Origin: Notoacmeibacter marinus
Lineage (GTDB): Bacteria > Pseudomonadota > Alphaproteobacteria > Rhizobiales > Rhizobiaceae
Reading direction: 5' to 3'
Assembly (NCBI RefSeq): GCF_002238045.1
Contig: NZ_NBYO01000001.1
Span: 1,302,001-1,366,000, forward strand
Length of the DNA: 64,000 bases
Below, piece after piece: positions 9,815-18,292 of this stretch. Position 1 is the first letter of the stretch. Every line of letters starts with the position of its first letter. A program made the position numbers and the translations under genes. The notes under the pieces are model-generated. The model made no database searches, was not told where the DNA came from, and was given only the letters and a program-made list of their open reading frames with translations.

Positions 9815-10888
9815 ATGAGCCGCTTTCTGCCGTTGACCGTGACGGGGATCGATCGTGACACGCGCGATTCCGTCATCCTTTCCCTGGAACCGAGCCAGGA
9901 AGACCGCGACAAGTTCGCGTTCACGCAAGGCCAGTATCTGACCTTTCGGCGGACATTCGGCGATGAGGAATTGCGGCGATCCTATTCGATCTGCGCCGGC
10001 TGCAACGATCCGGTCCTGAGGGTCGGGGTCAAGCGCGTCGATGGCGGCGCCTTCTCCACTTTCGCCAATGAGGAACTGAAGGTGGGCGACCGGCTGGACG
10101 CCATGGCGCCGCAGGGGCGGTTTCATACGGCCATCGAGCCCGACGCGGCGAAGCATTATGTCGGCTTTGCCGCCGGCTCCGGCATCACGCCGATCCTGTC
10201 GATCATCCGCACCGTTCTGGCGCGCGAGCTGAAATCCAGCTTCACGCTGGTCTATGCCAACCGACAGGTGAACACGATCATGTTCCGCGAGGAACTGGAG
10301 GATTTGAAGAACACCTATCTGGGGCGGCTTTCCATCCTTCATATCCTGAAGTCGGAAGCGGGCGAGAACGAATTGTTCGGCGGGCGTATCGACCGCGAAA
10401 AGCTGGACCGGCTGTTCGACCTTTGGATCGAACCGGAATCGATCGACACCGCCTTCATCTGCGGGCCGGAAGCGCTGATGCTGACGATCGCGGACGCGCT
10501 GCGCGATCATGGCGTGGACGATGGCCGGATCAAGTTCGAACTGTTCGCCTCCAGCCAGCCGGGCCGCGCCGCCAGGAAGGCGCAATCCAGAAACTCCGTG
10601 CAAAGCGAGGGCGATACGGCCGCCACGGTCACCCTCGATGGCGTGACCCGCTCCTTCGCCATGCGAAAGGATGTAAGCCTGCTCGACGCAGCGCTGGAGC
10701 AGAAGATGGACGCGCCCTATTCGTGCAAGGCGGGGGTCTGTTCGACCTGCCGGGCCAAGGTGCTGGAAGGGGATGTCGAGATGGAGACCAACCATGCGCT
10801 GGAAGATTACGAGGTGCGGGCCGGCTACGTGCTGTCCTGCCAGTGCTTCCCGATGAGCGAGACGGTGGTGTTTTCCTATGACGAGTGA
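9815..10888 (+). CDS. paaE: Phenylacetyl-CoA epoxidase reductase PaaE
   Basis: 357-residue NAD(P)H reductase supplying electrons to PaaA. The N-terminal FAD domain has R-R-S-Y-S-I-C (about residue 50). The NAD(P) domain has G-S-G-I-T-P-I-L-S (about residue 122) and C-G-P-E-A-L-M (about 218). The C-terminal plant-type [2Fe-2S] domain has C-K-A-G-V-C-S-T-C near residue 305 and the fourth Cys in L-S-C-Q-C near 345. Domain order and length match PaaE. It begins 10 bp after paaD, and its stop lies 10 bp before the preferred start of the next gene. Confidence 0.95.
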   Translation: MSRFLPLTVTGIDRDTRDSVILSLEPSQEDRDKFAFTQGQYLTFRRTFGDEELRRSYSICAGCNDPVLRVGVKRVDGGAFSTFANEELKVGDRLDAMAPQGRFHTAIEPDAAKHYVGFAAGSGITPILSIIRTVLARELKSSFTLVYANRQVNTIMFREELEDLKNTYLGRLSILHILKSEAGENELFGGRIDREKLDRLFDLWIEPESIDTAFICGPEALMLTIADALRDHGVDDGRIKFELFASSQPGRAARKAQSRNSVQSEGDTAATVTLDGVTRSFAMRKDVSLLDAALEQKMDAPYSCKAGVCSTCRAKVLEGDVEMETNHALEDYEVRAGYVLSCQCFPMSETVVFSYDE

Positions 10889-10898
10889 GGAGCGCAAG

Positions 10899-11654
10899 GT
10901 GAACGGCAATGAGGAGATGGCGAACTATCTGGCCCGCGGCGGCGTTCTGACGTCGCCGGACAATGTGCCGCCCCGCTACCGGGGCGAACTGCTGCGGCTC
11001 ATGTCCTCCTTCGTCGACAGCGAACTGGCGGGCTCCTCCGGTTTCGCCGACGCCATCAACGAGGCGCCCGGCATCAAGGAGCGTATCGCCGCCAGCCGGA
11101 TCGTGCTGGAAAAGGCCGATCATGCCGAGCGCGTGCTCGACCTGATGGCCGAATTCGGCACCGACAAGGCACGTTACAACAGTGCCCATGACTGGGCGGC
11201 GCGGCTCGATCGCGACGCCGAGGTGGCGGCGCGCCGGCAGGGTGCGGACATGCGTCTCTCCGTTTTTCATCTGCCCATCGATGGGTGGACCGATGCCGTT
11301 GTGCTGAATGTGCTGATGGGGCTCGCGACCGATGTTCACCTCGCCGAGATGGCGGAGGTCTCCTATGCGCCGCTCGCCGAGGTGATCCGCGACATCCGGC
11401 CCCGCGAGAAGCGCCATACGGAGCTCGGCATCGAAGGGCTGGAGAAGATCGCTGCCGACGAGGCGGGCCGTAAGGAAGCGCGCGTCTCGGTCGCCTATTG
11501 GCGGCCGCGCGTGGCCGATACGTTCGGCGAAGCGCAGTCCGAACGCTTCGAGCGCCTGCAGGCCAAGGGGCTGCGTTCGCGGCCCAACAGCGAATTGCTG
11601 GACGATTGGCGGCAGATTGCGGACAAAACGCTTGCGCCGCTGGGCCTCGCCTAG
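10899..11654 (+). CDS. PaaA/PaaC-like ferritin-fold protein with altered iron ligand
   Basis: 251-residue protein of the phenylacetic acid catabolic (PaaA/PaaC) family, distinct from the paaA and paaC upstream. Compared by eye with PaaA of this window, E42 (V-D-S-E-L-A-G) and H75 keep exact spacing, but the Glu of the first E-x-x-H is replaced by Lys (K72, in E-K-A-D-H). The second E-x-x-H is intact (E170, H173 in R-E-K-R-H); the Asp ligand cannot be placed with certainty. The GTG at 10899 has GAGGAG 6 bp upstream; an ATG at 10878 would overlap paaE by 11 bp. It could be an oxygenase with a changed metal site, or a structural, PaaC-like partner. It is followed closely by a P450 gene. Confidence 0.8.
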   Translation: MNGNEEMANYLARGGVLTSPDNVPPRYRGELLRLMSSFVDSELAGSSGFADAINEAPGIKERIAASRIVLEKADHAERVLDLMAEFGTDKARYNSAHDWAARLDRDAEVAARRQGADMRLSVFHLPIDGWTDAVVLNVLMGLATDVHLAEMAEVSYAPLAEVIRDIRPREKRHTELGIEGLEKIAADEAGRKEARVSVAYWRPRVADTFGEAQSERFERLQAKGLRSRPNSELLDDWRQIADKTLAPLGLA

Positions 11655-11714
11655 CGCGGATCGGCCGCCGCTTCGGATCGGGCAGGGCCGCGGGATGGAC
11701 GGGAGGAGAGGGTG

Positions 11715-12983
11715 ATGACGGGGCAGGATTCCGCAACGGCCGACCGACAGGCCGGGACATCGGACGGGGAACTGGCGCAGACTTTCAGTCTTGCGCAGCC
11801 GCCTGCCGGGTTTGTCGACGATCCCTATCCGACCTATGCGGCGCTGCTCACCCATGCGCCGGTCAAGAAGCTCGGCGAAAACAGCTACATGCTCAGCCGC
11901 CACGCCGACCTGACCGCCGTCTACAAGGACACCGCGCTCTTTTCCTCCGACAAGACGGTGGAGTTCGGCGAGAAATACGGCGACACGCCGCTCTTCGAGC
12001 ATCACACCACCAGCCTCGTCTTCAACGATCCGCCGCTGCATACGCGCGTCCGGTCGATCCTGGCGGGCGCACTCAACCCGCGCGCGGTCTCGGCTCTCGA
12101 AAGCGATGTCGAAGCGCTGGTCGGCCGGCTGCTGGACCAGCTCGAAGCCAAGGCGGACCGCGGCGAGGCGGTCGATCTGATCGAGGATTTCGCCTCCGCC
12201 ATTCCCGTTGAGGTGATCGGCAATCTTCTGGCCGTGCCGCATGAGGAGCGCGAGCCGTTGCGCGACTGGTCGCTTGCCATTCTCGGCGCGCTGGAGCCGG
12301 TGCTGAGCGCGGAGGAGGAAGCGCGGGGCAACAAGGCCGTCACGGATTTTCTCGCCTATCTTGAGACCTTGGTGGCACGGCGGCGCGAGCAGCCGGGCGA
12401 TCCCGAAAGGGACATGCTGACCCGGTTGATCCAGGGCGAGAAGAGCGGTGAGAAGCTGTCCGAAAAAGAGCTTCTGCAGAACTGCATCTTCATCCTCAAT
12501 GCGGGCCATGAAACCACCACCAATCTGATCGGCAACGGGCTGGAACTGCTGCACCGTTTCGCCGAGCAGCGGCAGCGCCTGCTCGACGATCCTACGCTGA
12601 TCCGCACCGCCGTGGAGGAGATGCTGCGCTATGAATCGTCGAACCAGCTCGGCAACCGGATGACGACGGGGCCGGTAACGTTCGACGGGATCGAGATGCC
12701 CGCCGGCACCTTCCTCACGCTCTGCATCGGAGCGGCCAACCGCGATCCGGCGGTGTTCGACGATCCCGACCGGTTCGACATCGCCCGGCGGCCGAACCGG
12801 CATCTGGCGTTCGCCTCCGGGCCGCACCAGTGCATCGGCATGAGCGTGGCGCGCATGGAAGGTCAGATCGCGATTTCCCGCTTTCTGGAACGGTTCCCCG
12901 CCTACCGCCTCACGGAGGGCGCGGTGCGGAGCCGCCGTTTGCGCTTCCGCGGCTATACGACCCTGCCGGTGCGCCTGCGCTGA
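11715..12983 (+). CDS. Cytochrome P450
   Basis: 422-residue soluble class I-type bacterial P450. The I-helix motif A-G-H-E-T-T is near residue 260, the K-helix E-E-M-L-R near 300, and the haem loop F-A-S-G-P-H-Q-C-I-G has its axial ligand at C373. There is no TM segment. ATG 11715 follows GGGAGGAGAGG; a GTG three bases earlier is an alternative. It follows the PaaA-like gene by 60 bp, so it is probably the last gene of the paa transcript. No ferredoxin gene is adjacent; electrons might come from PaaE or from elsewhere. Substrate unknown. Its TGA directly abuts the convergent ggt stop. Confidence 0.95.
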   Translation: MTGQDSATADRQAGTSDGELAQTFSLAQPPAGFVDDPYPTYAALLTHAPVKKLGENSYMLSRHADLTAVYKDTALFSSDKTVEFGEKYGDTPLFEHHTTSLVFNDPPLHTRVRSILAGALNPRAVSALESDVEALVGRLLDQLEAKADRGEAVDLIEDFASAIPVEVIGNLLAVPHEEREPLRDWSLAILGALEPVLSAEEEARGNKAVTDFLAYLETLVARRREQPGDPERDMLTRLIQGEKSGEKLSEKELLQNCIFILNAGHETTTNLIGNGLELLHRFAEQRQRLLDDPTLIRTAVEEMLRYESSNQLGNRMTTGPVTFDGIEMPAGTFLTLCIGAANRDPAVFDDPDRFDIARRPNRHLAFASGPHQCIGMSVARMEGQIAISRFLERFPAYRLTEGAVRSRRLRFRGYTTLPVRLR

Positions 12984-14810
12984 TCACTCCCCGAGCGCGA
13001 TGCCTTCGCGGCGGGGGTCCGCCCCGCCGGACAGCGCGCCATCCTCTGCTATCGCGATGGCGTGAAGGCCCGAATTGAGGGGCCGGACGGCCACTTCGAA
13101 ACCGAGGTCCTCCAGCGCTTCCAGATCATCAGCAGCGGCGGTGCCCTCTTCCAGATCGTAAGTGCCGAAGCGGTTGACGGCATGGGGCAAGGCGAGGGCA
13201 GCCTGTGCGTCGAGGCCCCAGTCCAGATGAGCGACGATGGCATTCGCGACATAGGGAATGATGCGGCTGCCGCCGGGACTGCCGATCGCCAGACGCGGCG
13301 TACCGTCTTTCAGCACGATGGTCGGCGCCATTGAGGACCGTGGGCGCTTGCCCGGCTCGGCCCGGTTGGCGATGGGCCGGCCATCCTCATGCGTCGCGAA
13401 GGAAAAATCCGTAAGCTGGTTGTTCAGCAGGAAGCCGCCGACGAAGAGCCGCGAGCCGAAGGCGTTCTCGATGCTGCTCGTCATGGCGAGCGCATTGCCG
13501 TAGCGGTCGACGATGGACAGATGCGTCGTCGAAGGCTGTTCCGGCGAAACGCCGTCGCCGAGATCGAGCGCGGCATGGTCCCATTCCGGCTCGCCCGGCG
13601 CGACATCCGGCAGCGCGTCGTCGCCTTTCAGACGTTCCGAACGCGTCCGCAGATAGGCAGGGTCGATCAGGCCCTCCACCGGCACCGGCACGAAATCGCT
13701 ATCGGCGAGGTAGCGGCCGCGATCGGCGAAGGCCAGGCGCGCGGCATCGCCCAGCAGACGCCGCGCTTCCGGTGCGTCCGGCGACAGGGCGGCCAGATCG
13801 AACGGAGCGAGGAGGCCGAGGATCTGGCCGACCGCGACGCCGCCCGAGGAGGGCGGGCCCATGCCGCAGACCTCATGGGCGCGATAGGCGACGCAGACCG
13901 CCGGGAGCTCCTTCACCGCATAGGAGGCGAGATCGGGCAGAGCGAGCCGGCCGGGATTGCCGTCCGCCTGCCGGACCGTCCGCACGATGTCTTCGGCGAG
14001 CGGGCCGCGATAAAAGGCGTCGGCGCCGCCTTCGGCCAGCGCCCGCAGCGTCGCCGCATAGGCCGGGTTGCGCAACGATGCGCCGGCTTCGATCGGCCGC
14101 CCGCCCGGCAGGAAATAGGCGGAGGTCGCCGCGAAACTGTCGAGGCGCTGGGCATCGCCGGCGACCAGTTCGGCCAGGCGCGGCGAGACCGGAAAGCCGT
14201 CATTCGCCAGCGCGATGGTCGGTTCGAACAGCGCGGGCCAGTTCGCCTTCCCCCAGCGGCGGTGGGCCTCTTCCATCAAGGCCGGCACGCCCGGCACGCC
14301 GACCGAGCGGCCGCCGACCACGGCGTCGAAGAAGTCGAGCGGGGCGCCATCCGCATCGAGGAAAAGCTTCGGCGTCGCCGCCATCGGCGCGGTTTCGCGG
14401 CCGTCCAGCGTGGTGACCGCGCCCGCCGCCGCATCGTACCAGACGAGGAACGCGCCGCCGCCGAGGCCGGAGCTTTGCGGCTCGACCAGCCCGAGCATCG
14501 CCTGCGCGGCGACCATGGCGTCGGCGGCGGTGCCGCCCGCTTCCAGAACCGCTGCGCCCGCTTCGGCGGCATGAGGGTTGGCGACCGCGATCATCCAGTC
14601 GCGCCCGGTGACGGGCTTACCCTGCGCCTTCCGCTTGAGCGCATCTTGAACGCGGGCGGGCAAGGCGGCGAAGGCGTCGGTCGGCGATGACGCCTCGCTC
14701 GCCTTTTCCGGCGCGACGGCATCCGCCGCCTGCTGGGCGTGAAGCGGCGCGGCGCTGAACAAGGCGAGCGCCAGAAGCGCGGCGAGCATCCCTCTTGGTG
14801 TTCCGGTCAT
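12984..14810 (-). CDS. ggt: Gamma-glutamyltransferase, periplasmic
   Basis: 608-residue Ntn-hydrolase that transfers or hydrolyses the gamma-glutamyl group of glutathione. A signal peptide is visible (M-T-G-T-P-R-G then a hydrophobic stretch to A-H-A near residue 25), so it acts in the periplasm. The autoprocessing nucleophile is T428 in S-T-T-H-L-S, splitting the chain into large and small subunits. The G-L-G-G-G-A-F oxyanion segment and the P-R-S-S-M-A-P motif are also present. The ATG at 14810 is preceded by GGAGGAAAGG; earlier in-frame codons read as non-coding. The gene is convergent with the P450 gene, with no spacer. Confidence 0.95.
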   Translation of the reverse strand: MTGTPRGMLAALLALALFSAAPLHAQQAADAVAPEKASEASSPTDAFAALPARVQDALKRKAQGKPVTGRDWMIAVANPHAAEAGAAVLEAGGTAADAMVAAQAMLGLVEPQSSGLGGGAFLVWYDAAAGAVTTLDGRETAPMAATPKLFLDADGAPLDFFDAVVGGRSVGVPGVPALMEEAHRRWGKANWPALFEPTIALANDGFPVSPRLAELVAGDAQRLDSFAATSAYFLPGGRPIEAGASLRNPAYAATLRALAEGGADAFYRGPLAEDIVRTVRQADGNPGRLALPDLASYAVKELPAVCVAYRAHEVCGMGPPSSGGVAVGQILGLLAPFDLAALSPDAPEARRLLGDAARLAFADRGRYLADSDFVPVPVEGLIDPAYLRTRSERLKGDDALPDVAPGEPEWDHAALDLGDGVSPEQPSTTHLSIVDRYGNALAMTSSIENAFGSRLFVGGFLLNNQLTDFSFATHEDGRPIANRAEPGKRPRSSMAPTIVLKDGTPRLAIGSPGGSRIIPYVANAIVAHLDWGLDAQAALALPHAVNRFGTYDLEEGTAAADDLEALEDLGFEVAVRPLNSGLHAIAIAEDGALSGGADPRREGIALGE

Positions 14811-14953
14811 GGCCCTTTCCTCCCGCGCTGGCGTTTGGCGGGCAGCGTAGCACAGACCGGCAGAGGATCGACCGGGTTGGGGAGATAAAGGCCGGGCAGG
14901 CCGAAACGCGCCACCGGCGCGGCGGGCCGGAAGCGTTGAAAAGGAAATGAGCA

Positions 14954-15014
14954 AGCCGGCGGCCGGATCGTCGCTCCTGGGTAGTGTAAGACCGCGACCA
15001 TCCGGCCGCCGGCT
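14954..15014. repeat. Large perfect inverted repeat upstream of ggt
   Basis: Perfect 15-bp arms (14954-14968, AGCCGGCGGCCGGAT, and its complement at 15000-15014) separated by 31 bp. It has no T-run on either strand, so it is not a standard terminator. It lies about 145 bp upstream of ggt, between that gene and the AT-rich insert. Confidence 0.75.
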
Positions 15015-15543
15015 GACGATTTGTGGCGTTCGCCTTTCAGACGGGGGGCCTTCCGGGCGTCGAACGCCCGTGGCGGAACCCCGCCGCCGAGACCTAGCGC
15101 GTGGCGCTGGCAGCCTCGGCTATCGACGACCCGCAGCCAAAGGGGATTGCTGCACCCCACCGCAACCGGCCACGGATCGCCGGCTGCGCGCTGCGCTCGT
15201 CACCGCCCTCCCAGGAATCTCCGGTTCGCGATCCCGTTGCTCCAAAAGGCGGCTGGTGGGGATTGTAGGGGAGGTTGGGAGGGGGTGGATAGGATGATCT
15301 AAAAAAAAGCCTCGAACGGAATCACAGAATCCGCGCCACCTATTCCGTCGTGCCGATGGTGATAAGCAAACGAAGCCACGCCACGTCCGCATAGTAATAA
15401 AAAAAAAGAGGTTCTGGTAGCAATTTTCGAAGATACGATACTTCGCACGGTGTCCGCATCCCAATCGAGAGGGCAAATTCAAACTCCTTGGCATCCCGAA
15501 TTGCTATAAACCCTTGTTCAAATCTCTGGGCGAACTCTCCCGA
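15015..15543. other. Gene-free stretch with composition change
   Basis: No credible gene. The left part is GC-rich with small hairpins (for example GGGCGT-CGA-ACGCCC near 15056). Near 15295 the composition shifts abruptly to AT-rich, with poly-A runs at 15300-15308 and 15399-15408. Short reading frames here have no family character or ribosome site. This looks like the left edge of the AT-rich insert that carries the next genes. Confidence 0.5.
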
Positions 15544-15972
15544 TCAGGGATCTATCATCTTATAAGGTGGAAATTTACTGCATCGTGTAATGCCATTGCC
15601 AAAAACTTCAGACAGAATCTGATTACGCTTCGCCATAAAACTATCTTGGATTTCAAGAACGTTGCCACCTTTTCTTACTGCAATACAGTGCTTGAAAAGA
15701 TGATCGTCATTCTCGCCATGTCGGTATTGATTTGCCGCGATGGCTTCGTCCGTTTTATCCCCCGCAAGCTTATAATCATCGAGAGTTGGGCTTTCCACCA
15801 GAACACCGTAGGCTAGAGCTGCATCAACCATCTCGGCATCGTACTTACGTAACATCCCTTCGTCGGTTGAACAAAGAACAGGACTTCCGCCTTGAGCAGC
15901 TTCATGCACGCATTGATTGGTGTGGCAATCGGAAAAACTCTCAAGCGCCTCAGGCTCCAATACCAACGTCAT
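15544..15972 (-). CDS. Unknown protein coupled to ImmA-type metallopeptidase
   Basis: 142-residue protein that I do not recognise. It is acidic in its first two thirds and has five cysteines, two in C-H-T-N-Q-C-V-H-E-A near residue 16. There is no TM segment and no P-loop. Its ATG overlaps the stop of the upstream metallopeptidase gene by four bases (ATGA), so the two are co-translated. Partners in this position next to XRE/ImmA proteins are often toxins or nucleases; PIN-type acidic spacing is not evident, so no function is given. Base composition is much richer in A+T than the flanking core genes. Confidence 0.7.
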   Translation of the reverse strand: MTLVLEPEALESFSDCHTNQCVHEAAQGGSPVLCSTDEGMLRKYDAEMVDAALAYGVLVESPTLDDYKLAGDKTDEAIAANQYRHGENDDHLFKHCIAVRKGGNVLEIQDSFMAKRNQILSEVFGNGITRCSKFPPYKMIDP

Positions 15973-17129
15973 CTATCAACCTCCACGAAGGTTTTGACTA
16001 TTCCGTTAATCCTAACCTTTGAAAGACCTGTTGCTTCTGAAATTTCAATCGGTGAAGCAACTCCCGAACGAATTGATCGTGCAATAATGTCACTTGCAAA
16101 ATTGCCAATGAGCGCTCGGGCAATTACACCTTGATCGGGACCATCTTCTGGCCCTCCTCCTTGTTTATTTTTCTCTGAGTCTGGACTATTTCTACCCCGA
16201 TTATTCGATATAAAAGCCCGGGCCTCCTCCTGAGAAATCAATTCTTCTTCGGCGCATTTCCAGTAAGCTGCGCTATAAGATGTATGAAAACGATCAGCTA
16301 TACGCCTCACTATATAACTGTTATCCTTGGATTTATCAAAATCAAATCCTTGATCTGCGATGAAGCGATTTAACTGACCGACAGGTATCAAGGTCTCCGC
16401 AGCGAAAATGTTGTTGAATTTCTCGAATCTATTATCACTCTGATAATCATTGGAAACGCCGGATTTTCTATTAAGAATATGTCCATACTCATGCAAAAGA
16501 GTAAAGTTTTTTCTACCGTCGCTGCGACTTCTGGTATTTATGTATACGAAATGGAGATTTTCATGATCAGAGGAATAGGCAAAACCATCGATGTTTTCTT
16601 CAATATTGTGGTCTATAACAACTATTACTCCCTGACTTTCGATTGCTGATCGCAAATTTCTAAAATAATCGCGGCGATCAGAGGATATGCTGGATATGTC
16701 ATCAATGGATAGCAACTTCCTAATTCTCTCTGAAAGTTCAGGTGCACTTTCACCGTCATCCCTCTGAGGTGGTGAGGACGCAACATTTTCCTTCACGCGC
16801 GCCCTAAGGCCGGCTATGAATCTAGCAAATTTCAGTTGACGAGCGATCAACTTTGTATTTTTACGATACCTAAAAGGAGCTGGGTCCGCCGACCGGAAAT
16901 CAACCAAATCAATTTCCGGCGGCGGCATACGCTTAGAAAAGAAAAACACAGGCGAAACTGCTAGTTGCTCCGCTAACGTTCTAATTTGTCGGGCTGTTGG
17001 GCTTCGATCACCATTTAGAATGGCTGGCAAACGCGCAGGTGAAAATCCTCCAACTGCGGGAAGCTCATCTGTTGTATACCCACGTAACTCAGCCGCCTGT
17101 ACCAGTCTATCGGCAAGAAACTCCGGCAT
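15969..17129 (-). CDS. XRE-family HTH / ImmA-IrrE-type zinc metallopeptidase
   Basis: 386 residues. The N-terminal helix-turn-helix (about 1-65: L-P-A-I-L-N-G-D-R-S-P-T-A-R-Q-I-R-T-L-A-E-Q-L) is followed by an ImmA/IrrE protease domain with the zinc motif H213-E-Y-G-H217. A probable third ligand is E245 in F-A-A-E-T-L-I-P. Such proteins act as regulators that cleave a repressor or antitoxin, and are common in mobile elements and toxin-antitoxin loci. A C-terminal ~90-residue tail (from E-S-D-S-like linker onward) looks like a second helix-turn-helix (I-S-E-A-T-G-L-S-K-V-R-I). ATG 17129 follows GGGGGAAAT. AT-rich compared with neighbours; likely horizontally acquired. Confidence 0.88.
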   Translation of the reverse strand: MPEFLADRLVQAAELRGYTTDELPAVGGFSPARLPAILNGDRSPTARQIRTLAEQLAVSPVFFFSKRMPPPEIDLVDFRSADPAPFRYRKNTKLIARQLKFARFIAGLRARVKENVASSPPQRDDGESAPELSERIRKLLSIDDISSISSDRRDYFRNLRSAIESQGVIVVIDHNIEENIDGFAYSSDHENLHFVYINTRSRSDGRKNFTLLHEYGHILNRKSGVSNDYQSDNRFEKFNNIFAAETLIPVGQLNRFIADQGFDFDKSKDNSYIVRRIADRFHTSYSAAYWKCAEEELISQEEARAFISNNRGRNSPDSEKNKQGGGPEDGPDQGVIARALIGNFASDIIARSIRSGVASPIEISEATGLSKVRINGIVKTFVEVDR

Positions 17130-17238
17130 GATTTCCCCCAGCGAAGCAGTACCTATCTTACAGCTGCAGCCAGCTCTAGCAATAGGAATTGGCGCAGGCT
17201 TAGCTTTTCCGACCGCTACACAGATACGTATCGCTACG

Positions 17239-17592
17239 GTGGCGGAGGTGATCACGCGCGCTAATAATCGCTTTGAAACGCTAGATCGACAGCGTAACGA
17301 AACCTTAAAAAGTGAACTAGGTAAAGCAATAAGAAGGGTCGAGGGTCTGAAAGCGTCTGACGAGCGACGATCAACGAGGCTTTCGCGCTACTCGTTTTAC
17401 ATAGCTGGTGCCAACTCACTCGGCTTTATAGCAACTACAATACTGATGGAATTGTCGATATCGAAAGGGGTGTTCTTTATCATATCTATACTCGCCGTAT
17501 TGCCCGTGTATATGATGATAATGGAGGCAATTTTTGCGATATATAGCACGCGGTCGATCAGAAAAATACTAGATTGTTCATTTGAGAGATGA
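17239..17592 (+). CDS. Small coiled-coil protein with two TM segments
   Basis: About 117 residues if started at GTG 17239; GTG 17248 or an ATG at 17128 are also in frame, so the start is uncertain. A charged helical N-terminus (to about residue 48, R-F-E-T-L-D-R-Q-R-N-E-T-L-K) is followed by two hydrophobic segments near 51-71 and 76-102 and a short basic tail. I do not recognise the family. It is divergent from the metallopeptidase gene and shares its AT-rich composition, so both probably belong to one acquired cassette. A membrane partner or effector role would fit but is speculative. Confidence 0.55.
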   Translation: MAEVITRANNRFETLDRQRNETLKSELGKAIRRVEGLKASDERRSTRLSRYSFYIAGANSLGFIATTILMELSISKGVFFIISILAVLPVYMMIMEAIFAIYSTRSIRKILDCSFER

Positions 17593-17732
17593 AGGCGAGT
17601 TCACTTCTGGTCTTTTATGCTTTTTTGAGTTTCTTTCTCAGTTTGATAAGCGCCAAGACCGATTTTGTCCGAGCGGAGCGGAAGGGGTCCAGCGCCGACG
17701 CCTCGTCATTCTCGGGTCGGGCACGAAGATAG
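17589..17732 (+). CDS. Possible 47-residue secreted or membrane peptide
   Basis: Short frame whose ATG overlaps the stop of the preceding two-TM gene by four bases (ATGA), suggesting coupling. It begins M-K-A-S-S followed by a strongly hydrophobic stretch of about 17 residues ending L-I-S-A-K, like a signal peptide or single TM. The rest is polar and basic and may run out of the AT-rich insert into GC-rich flank, so the gene could be truncated. It is too short for homology by eye. Confidence 0.35.
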   Translation: MKASSLLVFYAFLSFFLSLISAKTDFVRAERKGSSADASSFSGRARR

Positions 17733-17775
17733 CTTCTGTTGTTGGGAGGGTGACGCTCTTTCAAAGCACGTCTAT

Positions 17776-17868
17776 CCCCTCACCCTAGTGCAGCATCGGC
17801 TCGGCTATGCCTTGCCGTGCCTGCCTATCCCTCTCCCCAATGGGGCGAGGGAAACGTTCAGCATCGCT
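17776..17868. repeat. Direct repeat copy 1 (about 93 bp)
   Basis: Sequence starting CCCCTCACCC and ending in GTTCAGCATCGCT, including a CTCTCCCC-AATG-GGGCGAG hairpin. It is nearly identical to 18402-18494, the differences lying mainly in a central block of about 10 bases. It marks the left side of a field of GC-rich palindromic repeats with no credible gene. Confidence 0.7.
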
Positions 17869-17923
17869 CCCCGTCCTGCGGACCCCCAAAGGGTAGAGGG
17901 AACGCGGTGGCGTGCAGCGTTTC

Positions 17924-18292
17924 ACCTCCCCCTTGAGGGGAGGTCGGAGAGACGAGCGAAGCGAAGACGATCCGGGTGGGGGATGGACACGGTCGCATTG
18001 TCACCCCCACCCGCGGCTGCGCCGCGACCTCCCCCATCGGAGGGGGAGGTGGGCGGCGTCGTGTCTGAAGCGGATCGATGGCGACGTTGGATGAAGGGGT
18101 TTGCGCCGTGGTTGCCCCCTCTCTGTCGGCTGCGCCGACATCTCTCCCGCAAGGGGAGAGAGTGACGTGCACACCCTCCCCCGACGTGGGGAGGGTCGGA
18201 CCAAAGGTCCGGGGGGGGCGAGAGACGCTTTTAGCCTGCACCCCCACCCGTCGCTTCGCTCCGACCTCCCCCATCAAGGGGGAGGTGGGCGT
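17924..18292. repeat. Field of modular GC-rich palindromic repeats
   Basis: Several related units are packed here. The form CCCCCACCCG, then CTTCGCTCCGACC-like, then CTCCCCC-ATC-GGGGGAGGTG occurs at 18002-18055 and 18240-18292 in direct orientation, and a variant lies inverted at about 17924-17983. Two further polypyrimidine/polypurine hairpins lie at about 18113-18165 and 18170-18210. Such units are typical of dispersed intergenic palindromes in rhizobial genomes. Open frames across the field arise from the repeat composition and are not genes. Confidence 0.7.

Noticed and set aside
10629-12827. 732-codon open frame opposite paaE, the PaaA-like gene and the P450 gene
   Set aside because: No family character and it covers three genes with clear motifs; antisense shadow.
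15430-15545. Possible tRNA or tRNA fragment (TTGTTCAAATCTCTG resembles a T arm)
   Set aside because: No matching acceptor, D or anticodon stems could be folded around it; not enough to call a tRNA or attachment site.
15275-17755. Flanking direct repeat for the AT-rich insert (shared TTGGGAGGG near both edges)
   Set aside because: Only nine bases in purine-rich sequence; chance is likely.
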